Positions 46,909 to 57,034 of a stretch of DNA of 64,000 nt are shown here, one piece after another (position 1 is the stretch's first letter; each line of letters opens with the position of its first letter). The stretch is taken from contig OV121094.1 in the NCBI GenBank assembly GCA_921293015.1, positions 32,238,054 to 32,302,053 on the forward strand. Direction: 5' to 3'. A program made the position numbers and the translations under genes. The notes beneath the pieces are model-generated. The model made no database searches. It was not told the DNA's origin and was given only the letters and a program-made list of their open reading frames with translations. This stretch comes from Phorcus lineatus (Eukaryota > Mollusca > Gastropoda > Trochida > Trochidae).

Positions 46909-48450
46909 TTAAGTTCTAGAATTTAACCTTGGTGAAAACATTTTGATAAATCTGCTTTCTTTTGTTTCTAAAAGTTTATTGTTATCAAAATTTAATTTAT
47001 ACATTGGGAAAACTGAAAAATGCCCGTTTCCACACTCAGCTAAATGTTTACTCAATGGAATTGTACGGTTTTTTGGATGATTAATCTGACATCTGTGTAA
47101 ATTCATGCGTAATTTTAACTTCATTTCAGTTTTTCCAATGTATTTTTCATTGCACCCAGAGCATGTGATGACATAAACAACATTTTTACTGTTACAATTA
47201 AGATTTTGTCTTACAGAAAACACTTTACTTTCATTTATATGTACAGAAGAGCCTATTATGATATTTTTACATGTAAGACAGCGTGAATCACCGCATTTAG
47301 ATACAGTTGGTTCTAACTCACTTGAATCAAACTTGGATGAAGTTAATAACTTACGAAGATTTTTAGGTTGTTTAAGACTGTTAATTTTTGATTTACACAA
47401 AACTTTTTCCATTTCTTTACTTTGATGTAAAATAGGTAAGTTTTTGTCAATTATTGCAGCAGCGCTCTGATGGTTAGGGTTAAAGGTGGAAACCAACGGG
47501 ACAATGTTTTTATCACACTGTTTATTAGATTTAGCATCTCTGAGGCGACTTTGATCTAACACAACGGCTTTCTGTACACTGTCTTGTACTAGACTTTCAG
47601 GATAGTTTTGTATCAACAAAAATTCCTTGAGTTCTTTTAAACGTTCCCTCTTTTGTGTGTCATCTGCTACAATAGCACAAATTCTTCTCGCGAGACAGTA
47701 AGGGATGTTACGCTTAGTATGACTTGGATGACATGATTGAAAGTCCAGATATTGATGCGTATCTGTAGGTTTATAGTACAAATCCGTCTCTAACCGACCG
47801 TCCTCTTTTACAACCACGGTCACGTCCAGAAAATTCAAATTAGAGTCACTTGTTTCCATAGTGAATTTCAAAGATGGACTTAAAGAGTTCAGGATACAAT
47901 GCAACTTACACAGTTCCTCTTTTGTTCCCATAAATGGCATGAAACAGTCATCCAAGAATCTTTTCCAATGCTGTTCAACATGCTCCTGCATATTCTGTCC
48001 GAGTGATTGTCCAACTTTCTCATAAAGGAAAGTTTCAAGGTATCCCAAAACCAGGGTTGTATATGTGGGAGCAACTTTAGTTCCCATAGCGACGCCTTTA
48101 ATTTGAGTATAGAATGCACTATTAAAATAAAATACATTATTGGATATTACAAGATCAAGAGCATCTAGAATAAATCTGTCTGAAAACCTGTCGGCTAAGT
48201 CACATCTGCATTTGTTTAACCAATATTGTATAGCTTCTAAACCCAATTGTTTATCAATGTTATTATACATGTTAACAATATCAAAACTAACTAAACTTGT
48301 ACCTGGCGCAACATTTTTCGGTAGTTTACATAAGAAATCCAAACCATCTCTTAGATAACTTTTAACATTTCTACACAGAGGCTTCAGAATGATATCAATG
48401 AAATTACTTAAGCGTTGTGTGGGACTCTCCGGGCCACCGACTATTTCAGA
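46909..48450 (-). CDS. Penelope-like RT / GIY-YIG endonuclease, N-terminally truncated
   Basis: 513 codons open to the stop at 46909-46911, with no credible start codon. In order: the RT 2 region (GGPESPTQRLSNFID, about 5-20), motif A SFDIVNMYNNI (about 55), motif B GVAMGTKVAPT (about 119), motif C FLDD (165-168, in place of YxDD), motif D/E and thumb (LNFLDVTVVV, DLYYKPTDTHQYL), a Cys-pair linker (CGDSRCLTC), then a GIY-YIG nuclease domain at about 423-500 (VVYVITC, KYIGKT, catalytic Arg in LKLRMNLH, and Glu in LLETKE). RT motifs A to E and the nuclease look intact. The N-terminal third usual for the family is absent. It copies the element by target-primed reverse transcription after nuclease nicking, as known for the family. 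Confidence 0.9.
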   Translation of the reverse strand, partial: SEIVGGPESPTQRLSNFIDIILKPLCRNVKSYLRDGLDFLCKLPKNVAPGTSLVSFDIVNMYNNIDKQLGLEAIQYWLNKCRCDLADRFSDRFILDALDLVISNNVFYFNSAFYTQIKGVAMGTKVAPTYTTLVLGYLETFLYEKVGQSLGQNMQEHVEQHWKRFLDDCFMPFMGTKEELCKLHCILNSLSPSLKFTMETSDSNLNFLDVTVVVKEDGRLETDLYYKPTDTHQYLDFQSCHPSHTKRNIPYCLARRICAIVADDTQKRERLKELKEFLLIQNYPESLVQDSVQKAVVLDQSRLRDAKSNKQCDKNIVPLVSTFNPNHQSAAAIIDKNLPILHQSKEMEKVLCKSKINSLKQPKNLRKLLTSSKFDSSELEPTVSKCGDSRCLTCKNIIIGSSVHINESKVFSVRQNLNCNSKNVVYVITCSGCNEKYIGKTEMKLKLRMNLHRCQINHPKNRTIPLSKHLAECGNGHFSVFPMYKLNFDNNKLLETKESRFIKMFSPRLNSRT

Positions 48451-48486
48451 TCAAGTAAGATCAATTTCAAATTGGTGAACTTTTTT

Positions 48487-48565
<79 letters not shown>
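48487..48565. repeat. (CATA)n(TA)n microsatellite
   Basis: Tetranucleotide CATA repeats pass into a long TA run. They lie between the Penelope 5' break and the hairpin at 48566. Confidence 0.95.
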
Positions 48566-48570
<5 letters not shown>

Positions 48571-48680
48571 GGTGAAATAGCGACCTAAGCGCGAGGCGTT
48601 AGCTGTGATATCGCCCGCGAGCGGTAGCGAGAGGGCGATATCACAGCTAACGCCGAGTGCTTGGTCGCTATTTGCCATAC
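48566..48680. repeat. 115-bp near-perfect hairpin
   Basis: Arms 48566-48616 and 48633-48680 pair over about 48 bases, including a perfect block of 21 bases ending TGATATCGCCC. Only a few mismatches lie outside it, and the loop is 16 nt. The element is GC-rich in AT-rich surroundings. No open frame. Confidence 0.8.
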
Positions 48681-48859
48681 ACAACAAGGCCAAGTTTATA
48701 TTCAATACCTTTCATTTTGGAAAGTGAATAATTTGAATAAGAATATCAATTGATATTTTGTTGACTAACGTTTATAAAGACATTAATAAAGTAATAACGT
48801 ACAACTATAGAGGTTATATGAGGATACTTTGTATCCGATTACAGAGGGGAAATTTCTTC

Positions 48860-48921
48860 CCGAGGTACGATACTGATAAACATGCGAGGCTCCGAGCATG
48901 TTTATCAGTATCGGACCGAGG
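48860..48921. repeat. 62-bp hairpin with 26-bp arms
   Basis: Arms CCGAGG..CGATACTGATAAACATGC and its inverted copy surround a 10-nt loop (GAGGCTCCGA). The 18-bp inner stem is perfect. It is 180 bp from the larger hairpin and may be a related type of palindromic element. Confidence 0.8.
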
Positions 48922-49086
48922 TAAACAGTATTATAAAACATAAAACAAAACAACGAAATGACAATGTATAATACATGTAAACCATGTAGTGTTATATTGA
49001 TATCATACTGATATCTTCCATTTCATATACGCGATATGAGTTACTTTTGATGAATATTTTACATCTAACAATTTTTCTCAAAGACA

Positions 49087-49170
49087 GTATGTATGTATGT
49101 ATGTATGTATGTATGTATGTATGTATGTATGTGTGCATGCATGCATACATACATGCATGTACGCATACGT
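49087..49170. repeat. (TATG)n microsatellite
   Basis: About 12 GTAT repeats followed by GCATGCAT/ACAT variants. Confidence 0.95.
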
Positions 49171-49180
49171 AAATATGTAG

Positions 49181-49749
49181 CTCTATCTGCTGCCAAACGA
49201 CAAAGGTTGGTTTAGCCGGCAAGCAGTTGGACATAACACGCTGCAGAAGGTCATCCCGGACATGGCCAAGGATGCAGGACTGACTGGACATTACACCAAA
49301 CATTCTTTACGTGCTACAGCAACCACAACACTCTTCAGAGCTGGTGTAGATGAACAGTTAATCATGGCACAATCATGGCACAAAACGAACTCTTTCAGGT
49401 ACGTAATGGGATACAATGATGAATAAAATATTTGTTACAAAAATGTCATCATGTTTCTTTCTAAAGAATTATTCAACAAACTGTACTTAAAATATACAAA
49501 AATAGTTCACTCATTTCAATTTTCTTTTCATCAAAGTATATAGGCCTACATATGATTTTGTTTCTCAGCAGAGTTCTAAACGGTGCCAAACGTGTTCACC
49601 CAACGCCAACAGCTGACCAAATTGACCAGCAGCCTGACCAACAACCTGATCGCGGTACATGTTGTACAAGGGTTGTGACACCAAACGTTGATCTAGGCGA
49701 TTCGCATTACACCTTTGTAAACTGTAACGTGACTTTCTTAAACAAATAA
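49181..49749 (+). pseudogene. Crypton-type tyrosine recombinase (DUF3504-like), C-terminal remnant in two exons
   Basis: Exon 1 (49181-49398) reads WFSRQAVGHNTLQ, then KHSLRATATTTLF and GVDEQLIM. This matches the HxxR box of the Crypton/DUF3504 tyrosine recombinases also found in ZMYM- and QRICH-type proteins (WFS.QPVG.N.L, HSLRAT..T.L...GVPEQLI). It ends at a strong donor TTCAG|GTACGT. Exon 2 (49569 or 49572 to 49749) follows TTTCTCAG with a CAGCAG tandem acceptor. Both acceptors keep the frame and lead into AKRVHPTPTADQIDQQ... to a stop. Unspliced, the frame ends at 49424-49426. The N-terminal half is missing, with a stop just upstream of 49181. The tyrosine expected near the junction is absent from the spliced form. 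Confidence 0.65.
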
Positions 49750-50100
49750 ATATTCGCTTAGGTTTTTTGTTATCATTTTTAGAAGATATGAATGTGGAAA
49801 CTTAAATGATTAAGCAAAGCCCTGGTTTGTGAATGTGATACAACAAGAATGCTAAAATAACGTGCCTTTATCGTACTTCATTATATATAAACAACCCCGC
49901 AATTACTATCTATCTTGAAGATAAATTACATGACAGAACAAATGTTATGGCTCCTTGCTTCCCGACACAAACTCGTCAGCGAGTGACTAATTCTATCATA
50001 TCCACTAAATCAAACGCTCACACAAACGAAGTTCGAAATCTCACATGTTAAATACATGTATACTACATACATAAAACTGTGATAACTTCTTTTATCTGAC
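49750..50100. other. No gene seen
   Basis: AT-rich sequence without a supported feature. Confidence 0.4.
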
Positions 50101-50103
50101 GTC

Positions 50104-50182
50104 ACTGTCACAGTGGCGCAGTTGATAAGTTGTTAGGCTACAAACCAGTAGATCGGTGGTTCGATTCCACTCCTTGACAATG
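50104..50182 (+). ncRNA. tRNA-like sequence (SINE head or tRNA pseudogene)
   Basis: Box A-like AGTGGCGCAGTTGATAAG and box B-like GGTTCGATTCC lie at tRNA spacing. The T arm (GGTGG/CCACT around TTCGATT) is good. The acceptor stem pairs at only about five of seven positions and the anticodon arm is imperfect, so I do not call a functional tRNA or an anticodon. Confidence 0.5.
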
Positions 50183-50215
50183 TTAAATGTCAGATTGTAA
50201 AATATTTCTTTATTG

Positions 50216-50276
50216 AGGTATGATATCTGATATCATGCGGGCAGATTAAGATATCACTCAGATATCGTACCCTATG
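50216..50276. repeat. Imperfect palindrome
   Basis: GGTATGATATCTGATATC pairs with GATATCACTCAGATATCGTACC about 35 bp away. It directly follows the tRNA-like unit. Confidence 0.5.
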
Positions 50277-50279
50277 GTG

Positions 50280-51029
50280 CAGATACACGAAGATAATTAC
50301 CCCCATATAACGAGACCGTGTTGTGTATATATATATATGAGGTGTTTACGATTAAATGTGAAGCAGTTGATCTACAATGTTCAATGGCACCTTCCCTATA
50401 AAACACGGCTTGTCGGTGCAGTCGTTCTTGAGGAGAAAATTGGAGGTATGAAAATTTTACTGGCGACGATCCATGACAAGAGACCACCTGGAATTAAAAA
50501 GTTCATTCTGAGGGTGGCAGAATTTCTGTAACCACCCGGATCATTATATCCTTTGGTAAAATGTCATTTTCATCGCAATAAATAACCATGTGCGCTACTT
50601 TCGAACAGAGGAAACATAAAGTGGAATCTTGATTTGAAAGGTGCACATCAATGTCAGATAAAGACCATTCCTTCTCTTTGTAAGACTCTTGTCAAGTAAA
50701 ACCCATTTCTAAGTCAATTTGACCGTCAAATAAACGTCAAATCATGGGGAAATTATGGTCGTATTTTTCAGATCTACCCATGTCAGAGACGAGAAATAGA
50801 TACACAACGAAGGTTTCTTGACCTTGAGTGCTTGAGTGAGTTCCTTTCTTCTCTTGTACTCGATAAATTTTTGTGGAGGGTGGTCAAAAGGCGACTCGGA
50901 ATCATGGATACATGTTTTATAAGATTCTTTCAAAAATAGTTATATGTAGGCAAGACAAGTTTACAATTTATTTCGTTTAAAGCACTTATGTGAATGTATA
51001 TATTAGTGATGTGAGGTGATTTGGGTTTT
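50280..51029. other. No gene seen
   Basis: Short frames on both strands around 50272-50531 and 50742-50933 show no domain. Confidence 0.4.
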
Positions 51030-51215
51030 AAAGCCGCCTTAAAGATTATTTCATTAATATCGCAGCTGCTAGTATTATTGCAGGCAGAAAGCCCGCAACA
51101 CCATTGAGGCTATGCATTGCGGTGAAACCTGCGAGCATCTCCTGGAACTAGCGAACCATGGGTGGTACTGCACTGAAATTCAGTGTAGCATTGCTACCAA
51201 ACGTTACTGTGTGTA
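51030..51215 (-). mobile_element. tRNA-derived SINE, body fragment
   Basis: About 180 bp similar to 56670-56865 (shared GGCTATGCATTG.GGTGAAAC, TGCGAGCATC, CTGAATnTCAGTGTAG). The tRNA-like head present in the 56-kb copy is missing here. Confidence 0.65.
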
Positions 51216-51972
51216 GAACACATTAGACCCTTTGATTGGTATTCTACTAGTCTAGGCAAAGGATGAGTATATTTTTTTTTATCAATAAACAACCTTGGTT
51301 TTTGTTAAGTAAAATGTCCACTCATAAAGAATTTGCTGACATTTTGTTTATTAAATTTTCCATTTCATTATTGCAACATATCATTATCTACATTCAATAT
51401 CTTTTACTTTTACTACACGTGTGTTCTTGTTTCGACACGTGACTGCTGCTCTTTTCTATATATTTAAAGATTTTGTTCAAGGTATGATTTTTGTGTTTAA
51501 ACCTACACTCTTTAATCATAAAAGAAATTTCCCTCAAACAGTCCCAACTTATCTTTTAAACGGCCAGTTCGATTACGTTTTCAGCGATAAGCTTATGCTG
51601 CTAACGAAGCTATTTTTAGATACAGTGCGTCAGCAGTTAAGTAGATCTATAAATAGAATGAGAAAAGTCCCTTCCCATAATGCAACGCTGCATGTTTTCA
51701 CAACATGGCGACAATCACGTTTGTGTCAGCGTGTCGAATGGGTCTGAGGGGTGATGCGGGGTACTTGGTCATGTGCCAGTGTCAAAAGAGAAGGGACATT
51801 GTGACATCTAAGTTACTTCACATAAAGTTTTTAATGTACGGAAAACTGCAGCACTGTGAGTAATTTGGAGTGCGATAGTCTGGACGAATCTTTGTTTATA
51901 TTGATCGCAATAGAGTTAAGCCCCTTGGTAGTGCTGGTCAGTGGCTTCGATTGTTTTCGCTATTTTTTTCAG
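51216..51972. other. No confident gene
   Basis: A 108-codon plus frame at 51421-51747 starts at a non-ATG codon and has no recognised domain. CAAG|GTATGA at 51481 could be a donor, but nothing supports it further. Confidence 0.3.
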
Positions 51973-52135
51973 TTTGAAGGACGGATTACAACTAATTACC
52001 AAACATGAAAAAGTTGTAAACACAGAAAATAGAAAACAAATCGAATATATAAAAAAGTTACGTGTCGCGTGCAAAAGGGAATTCCCTCCCGAATATTTGT
52101 GGAACAGAAAATACCCGGTCGAACTGGCCGTTTAA
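51973..52135 (+). CDS. Putative terminal exon, unknown protein
   Basis: After a strong acceptor-like TATTTTTTTCAG, 54 codons are open to a TAA. They have a charged, protein-like composition (KHEKVVNTENRKQIEYIKK, then FPPEYLWNRKYPVELAV). No family is recognised and no upstream partner exon was found. It could be a chance frame. Confidence 0.2.
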
Positions 52136-52139
52136 TATT

Positions 52140-53300
52140 TGATCAAAATGTCTGAGATAATTAGCCAATTATATATTGGTGCCAACCACATATAACAATT
52201 TCCTTTATGAATATGTCACACGTGCACAGCAATGGCGGTCAAATTTGTCAAAGGTGATATTTCACATCTCGATATTGACACCGCTTGCCTGAATTTGAAC
52301 ACGTTCGACTATTTAGAAGCCGTCCGACCCGGGTAGAAGAATGTAGAGGTTGAACTACGTCACAAGGTGTGACAAGCGAAGTGAAACGTTTAGTCACGTA
52401 TTTGTACCAAGCAACACGTACGTCCCGATATCACTCGTTTGTGAACATTATCCGTCTTAATGATCTATTTTCGTCGAAAATCGTGTTGCTACGAATTTGA
52501 ATTTTTGAATTAATGAATAAACACCGATTCGGAGGTTTTGTTTTAGAAAATATATCCTTTTTTGCACTCACAATAGGATGTATTTTCAGTTAAAGAGGTT
52601 TCTTTTCCAACTTATGAATCGATATGTTGTACATTTATGAAACAATATTTCAAGTTATGCAACCTAACAAAAAATCTTATTTATATTATCTTATATTTAT
52701 CAAACTGATCTTTGGACAAGTTGACCAATTATTTAGTAATGGCCCCTGAATTTAGTAATGGCGTGCGCCCCAAACCGTACATTCTCAAAAGAGCGACTTT
52801 AATAAACTCTCATATGGTAATACCTGATAAGCATTAACTTATTCTAGTTAAAAAAAGACAACTTTCATAAGGTTTTGTACATTCATACATAAGGAATTCA
52901 TAAAGAGCAAGAAGCAGTTTTTCCCCTTTTTTTGAGATAAATAGTGATCTGGCGAAAACACAAATACATGTTTATAATTGCAAGTAAATGTTAATCTATC
53001 AAAAGAAACATTATTAAAATGAACGCACCATGATCTGTGCCCATCCATTTCCCTATCTCAAATGATTGGAAGGTGTTCACACAAAAATGGTCACCAGTGC
53101 TTTTTGTTTGATACTTGATTATTTCTTTTCAACTACAGATGATCAGTTTAAGTGATGAGAGTTAATGACCCTCTGAAAATAATACATCTGGAATAAACAT
53201 AAATCTTTCAATAATCATGCTACTGCCCCTACTTATTTTTCTATCCTTTATTTTGCACAACCTCTTTCACAACATATTGTTGGAAAATAAGTCATCTACT
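52140..53300. other. No gene seen
   Basis: AT-rich sequence. A short GC-richer stretch at 52210-52450 has no readable domain. Confidence 0.4.
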
Positions 53301-53309
53301 GACATGCAC

Positions 53310-53856
53310 TTTATATGATAGAGTCAGATTTATTTTCTTTGTTATATAAGAGATGAAGCAATGTTATGTTACCTTGAGATTTCTATCTCAAAATATTAAT
53401 TAAATTATTTTCATCAGATTTGTTTTCTTTGTTATATAAGAGATGAAGAAATGTTATGTTACCTTGAGATTTCTGTCTCAAAATATTAATTAAATCATCT
53501 TCATCATTTGTTTTCTTTGTTATATAGAGATGAAGAAATGTTATGTTACCTTGAGATTTCTGTCTCAAAATATTAATTAAATCATCTTCATCATTTGTTT
53601 TCTTTGTTATATAGAGATGAAGAAATGTTATGTTACCTTGAGATTTCTGTCTCAAAATATTAATTAAATCATCTTCATCATTTGTTTTCTTTGTTATATA
53701 GAGATGAAGAAATGTTATGTTACCTTGTGATTTCTGTCTCAAAATACGATTAAATCATCTTCATCATTTGTTTTCTTTGTTATATAACAGATGGAGAAAT
53801 GTTATGTTACCTTGAGATTTCTATCTCAAAATATTAATTAAATCATCTTCATGAAA
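53310..53856. repeat. 87/90-bp tandem array, 6 copies
   Basis: Units contain GAGATGAAGAAATGTTATGT and CTCAAAATATTAATTAAATC, starting at about 53350, 53440, 53527, 53614, 53701 and 53788. The central units are almost identical. Because 87 is divisible by three, a minus-strand frame of 119 codons stays open and encodes a 29-residue repeat. There is no independent sign that it is translated. Confidence 0.9.
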
Positions 53857-53859
53857 GGG

Positions 53860-54220
53860 AAATGTTTAATAAATATAGATGTATCATTTGAAAAAATTGA
53901 GTTGCATCTCACCTCAGTTACCAAAGTAAAACATAGATGAATCTACTCATGTATTATTCAACAACAATTCACTTTTAAAACAGATGAATGTTTAAAGCAA
54001 ATTTACAGGTGTCTAAGAATCTTTCAATATCACATACGTTTTTTTCATTGCCAATAACTGCAAGTACTTTTTATATTTGTCATATTTATATTTATATCAA
54101 CAAGTTTATGTAATGTTTATGTTTTTGTGGTAACCAGCTCTAATAGCACCAGAAGGAGGGGCAGGTATATTTCATCATCGTATTATTATTGTATAACATA
54201 TCTATTAGGTAAGAATCTGA
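53860..54220. other. No gene seen
   Basis: AT-rich sequence without a supported feature. Confidence 0.4.
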
Positions 54221-54223
54221 TGC

Positions 54224-54345
54224 AGTGGCGGATCCAGGAATTTCAAAAGGAGGGGGAGTTCACCTTCAGGGGTCAACAGTTTTATGGTCAAGTTTCACAA
54301 GAAGTTTCCAGGGGGGGGGGGGTTTAAACCCCCCTATATTTTCCC
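54224..54345. mobile_element. hAT-like transposon terminus (tentative)
   Basis: CAGTGGCGGATCCAGGAATT begins a segment rich in G runs that ends with GGGTTTAAACCCCCC. The start resembles hAT-type termini (CAGNG). No opposite end or 8-bp duplication was found. Confidence 0.3.
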
Positions 54346-54360
54346 CTCCCCGACTTACAA

Positions 54361-54440
54361 AGGGTAATAAAATCTGCCTGTTTACATTATTTTTATACAA
54401 GTAATAAAATCTGCCTGTTTACATTATTTTTATACAAGTA
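54361..54440. repeat. 37-bp tail repeat x 2
   Basis: Two copies of GTAATAAAATCTGCCTGTTT plus ACATTATTTTTATACAA. On the minus strand they directly follow the LINE 3' hairpin at 54456-54445, as expected of short 3' terminal repeats of CR1/L2-like elements. Confidence 0.85.
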
Positions 54441-54785
54441 ATGAGGCCACGGGCCCATTATACATAAAGTTCATGTTATATATTGTCAAGATTGAGGACA
54501 TTGAAGTTGTTTACACAGAAATTCAGTATAATAATTTGGAAGATTGGTTCTTAAGTCATTATAAAATGGACAAATCATGCAAAAATGGTATTCTGATTCA
54601 ATGCATGGTATAATACAGAATGGGCAAAGTATATCTACTCTTAAAATGCCAAGTTTTCTACCTTCTTCAATAATTAATGTTAATATTATTCTGCACACAT
54701 TACATATTTGAAAAGATGTAGAATTATTCCTCGTCATGTTAACTTGATTCCTGGTTCCTATGAATTGTATCACACATGATATCAT
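54441..54785 (-). pseudogene. LINE reverse transcriptase, extreme C-terminal fragment
   Basis: On the minus strand about 95 codons end at 54486. The final part reads ILCPFC..ESEYHFCMICPFYNDLR, the Cys/His knuckle of CR1/L2-like ORF2 proteins. The 3' UTR carries GGGCCCGTGGCC, the same hairpin type as the 31-kb element. It is 5'-truncated, and upstream sequence is not RT. Confidence 0.7.
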
Positions 54786-54789
54786 TATC

Positions 54790-56640
54790 TTAAATCTATG
54801 TATGATAAGCCTGGGGAGCTACAGAAGCCAATAGCACTTGTGATTTTATTATGTCAAATTTTGTCATGGAAATAGTGTGAGGAAGCTGCTGTTTTGTAAG
54901 TCTTCAAAAGCTTTTGGAACGGGATTTCATAAGTAATGCAAGGATTTTAGTGAAACGAAATTCTCATTTTGAACATTTCTATGCACAATGAACAAAAAGA
55001 AGCATTCCTAATGTTGTGTATCTTTTTAATTTTTTTATGTCTATTGAATTATATTGTATTATATATTAAACTCTTTGACATATTCATTTACCTTTTGAAC
55101 TTTTTCTTGCTCTTGGGAAGATATTTTATGGTAAAATGAAACTTCTGTAAAATAATGATAAGAAGTTGCATAAAATCCCTTCAATCGGAATGAAATCAAA
55201 GCACTTTTAAAAAACCCCATTAATATACCTTATGTGATGGAATGTACACTATTTTACATAATTTTATGATAAATGAATAAGTAACCAGCTTTAAGCAGTC
55301 CATTTTCTGAATATTTCCATGCGATTTGATTGGAACAGAATTGGTAATAAAAAATCATTACCCTTGAACTTTGAGAATACTTGTTTGAATTTGTGTATAA
55401 CCCTTATTCTTGCTCAGTTTTCACAAAAATTGAAACTTGTTTTGTAAAATTCATATGACACACTTCCTCGGGTAATAATTTCTATATCGATAAGCAAGGG
55501 AAATTGTCATTATGGTAATGAGCATGTATTCGGCTTTTGAGATAGATTTGAAAGTTGAGTTAAATTATATGAACTTAAACCAAACAAATTGTATTTAAAC
55601 AAAGTGTAATAAAATGTTATAAAAAAATATTCATTGAAACTTTTTATTCTCTGCAACTGTTTTTACAAAATATAACCATTTGGTTACAATCAACAGCACT
55701 AAATCCCATTCACACAATACAAAAAAAAATTCTGCTTATAGAATCAGATAAAACTCACACACCATAATTAAAAAATGTCCATTATCACAAGGGTCTGAAT
55801 TGTCAAAGCTTTCTTGGCTCTAAGACTGTCATAAACCTATATACATATGGTAGGACTAATACAAAGTACAAAAATACATATGGTACAAAGTACAAAGATG
55901 TAAATGGTACAAAGTACAAAGATACATTTGAAACTCTTAGCCTGAACCATTATTATTAATTAATGGGTCAAAATTCAAATGTTTATGTATCATTTTTTAA
56001 ATAATTTTCATGTTGTCAAAGGATCTGTAAAAAGTGTTTTAATAAAATTTAAGATATTCCAAAGAAGGTGTAACAAAAGCTAGGCTATCAGTCTATTTGC
56101 CAGAAAAATGCAGTACTTGACATGCAATAAGAAACTCAAGCATTGCATGATCTTAAAGCTACAGCTGATACCAACCCTGTGGGAGATTTTCCAAGTTTTA
56201 AGAGCTACAAATATAATCTTAATAACATTGTAAAAAATATATCTTTCCACACATTTGAACAGAGACAGAAACCGGACCCCCTGCAAGGTGTAACCCATGC
56301 TAGTCTTTATCATTGGCTCACTTAAGCCTTGCAGCATTTGTCGTAGCTCTTAAGTGTACTGAAAACTTGTTAATGCAATCTTAAACAGCCGAGGTTATTA
56401 GTAAATTCCTCTGAGAGACTGGCAATAAACTAACACTTAATTTCTGAAACATTATTTTTTTTTAAAAAGATTATTCTAAGAATCCTAAGAGAAAAGATAA
56501 TTTAGATTCAAATCTATATTTCCTTTTCAAGAGCCTAAAATTGATTCAAGGTTATTTTTCATGACAACCAGTCTATAGGTGGAAAACCACTCCACTCAAA
56601 CCATAACTTATTGCACAACACAGCAAGGCTTGGATTAGCC
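54790..56640. other. No gene; small repeats only
   Basis: AT-rich sequence. TGGTACAAAGTACAAAGAT repeats three times at 55855-55930. A diverged arm of the GAAAATCTAG-type MITE (see 58917) may lie at 55795-55830. The short frames at 56080-56337 show no domain. Confidence 0.4.
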
Positions 56641-56649
56641 CCTGATCGA

Positions 56650-56985
56650 TACTGGCAGGGGTGAGGTGAGATGTTTTCGGGGGTCAGGCTGCTTTAAAGA
56701 ATATTTTACTTATATCATGGCTGCTAATATTGTTCCAGGGAGAAAGCCAGCAAAACCAATGTGGCTATGCATTGTGGTGAAACTTGCGAGCATCGGTTGG
56801 AAAAAGGGAACCATAGGTGGTACAGCACTGAATATCAGTGTAGTATTGCACCAAAACCTTGCTGCTTTTAGAAAAGATCTCTACTGCAGAAAAAGTTGTC
56901 CAGCCCCGGAATTGAACCCAGGACTTGTTGATCTGAAGACTAATAGGCTAACCACTTTGCTTTCTCGCCCCCTACTGGCAGGGGA
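56650..56985 (-). mobile_element. tRNA-derived SINE, with head
   Basis: On the minus strand the 5' head contains AAAGTGGTTAGCC..TTCAGATCAACAAG..GGGTTCAATTCC (56960-56905), a tRNA-like box A/box B arrangement. The body is shared with 51030-51215. It lies just 3' of the PEX2 stop, on the same strand, so it may be part of the PEX2 3' UTR. The plus frame 56666-57199 across it is an artefact. Confidence 0.65.
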
Positions 56986-57034
56986 GGTCGGACGCATAAA
57001 AAACAAATTAAACTGCACTAACATAAGACCACTA

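Larger units (their letters stand above)
46723..48455 (-). mobile_element. Penelope-like retroelement, 5'-truncated
   Basis: One minus-strand ORF joins a Penelope-type reverse transcriptase to a GIY-YIG endonuclease. It is followed by a short 3' UTR holding a hammerhead ribozyme motif, and the whole is bordered by AT microsatellites. The N-terminal part of the ORF is missing, since the frame closes at a TGA just upstream (48451-48453). It was therefore probably inserted as a truncated copy. The absence of stops in 513 codons suggests a fairly recent insertion. Confidence 0.85.

Noticed and set aside
50104-50182. Functional tRNA gene
   Set aside because: Acceptor and anticodon stems have mismatches and no clear anticodon loop. 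A tRNA-derived repeat is more likely.
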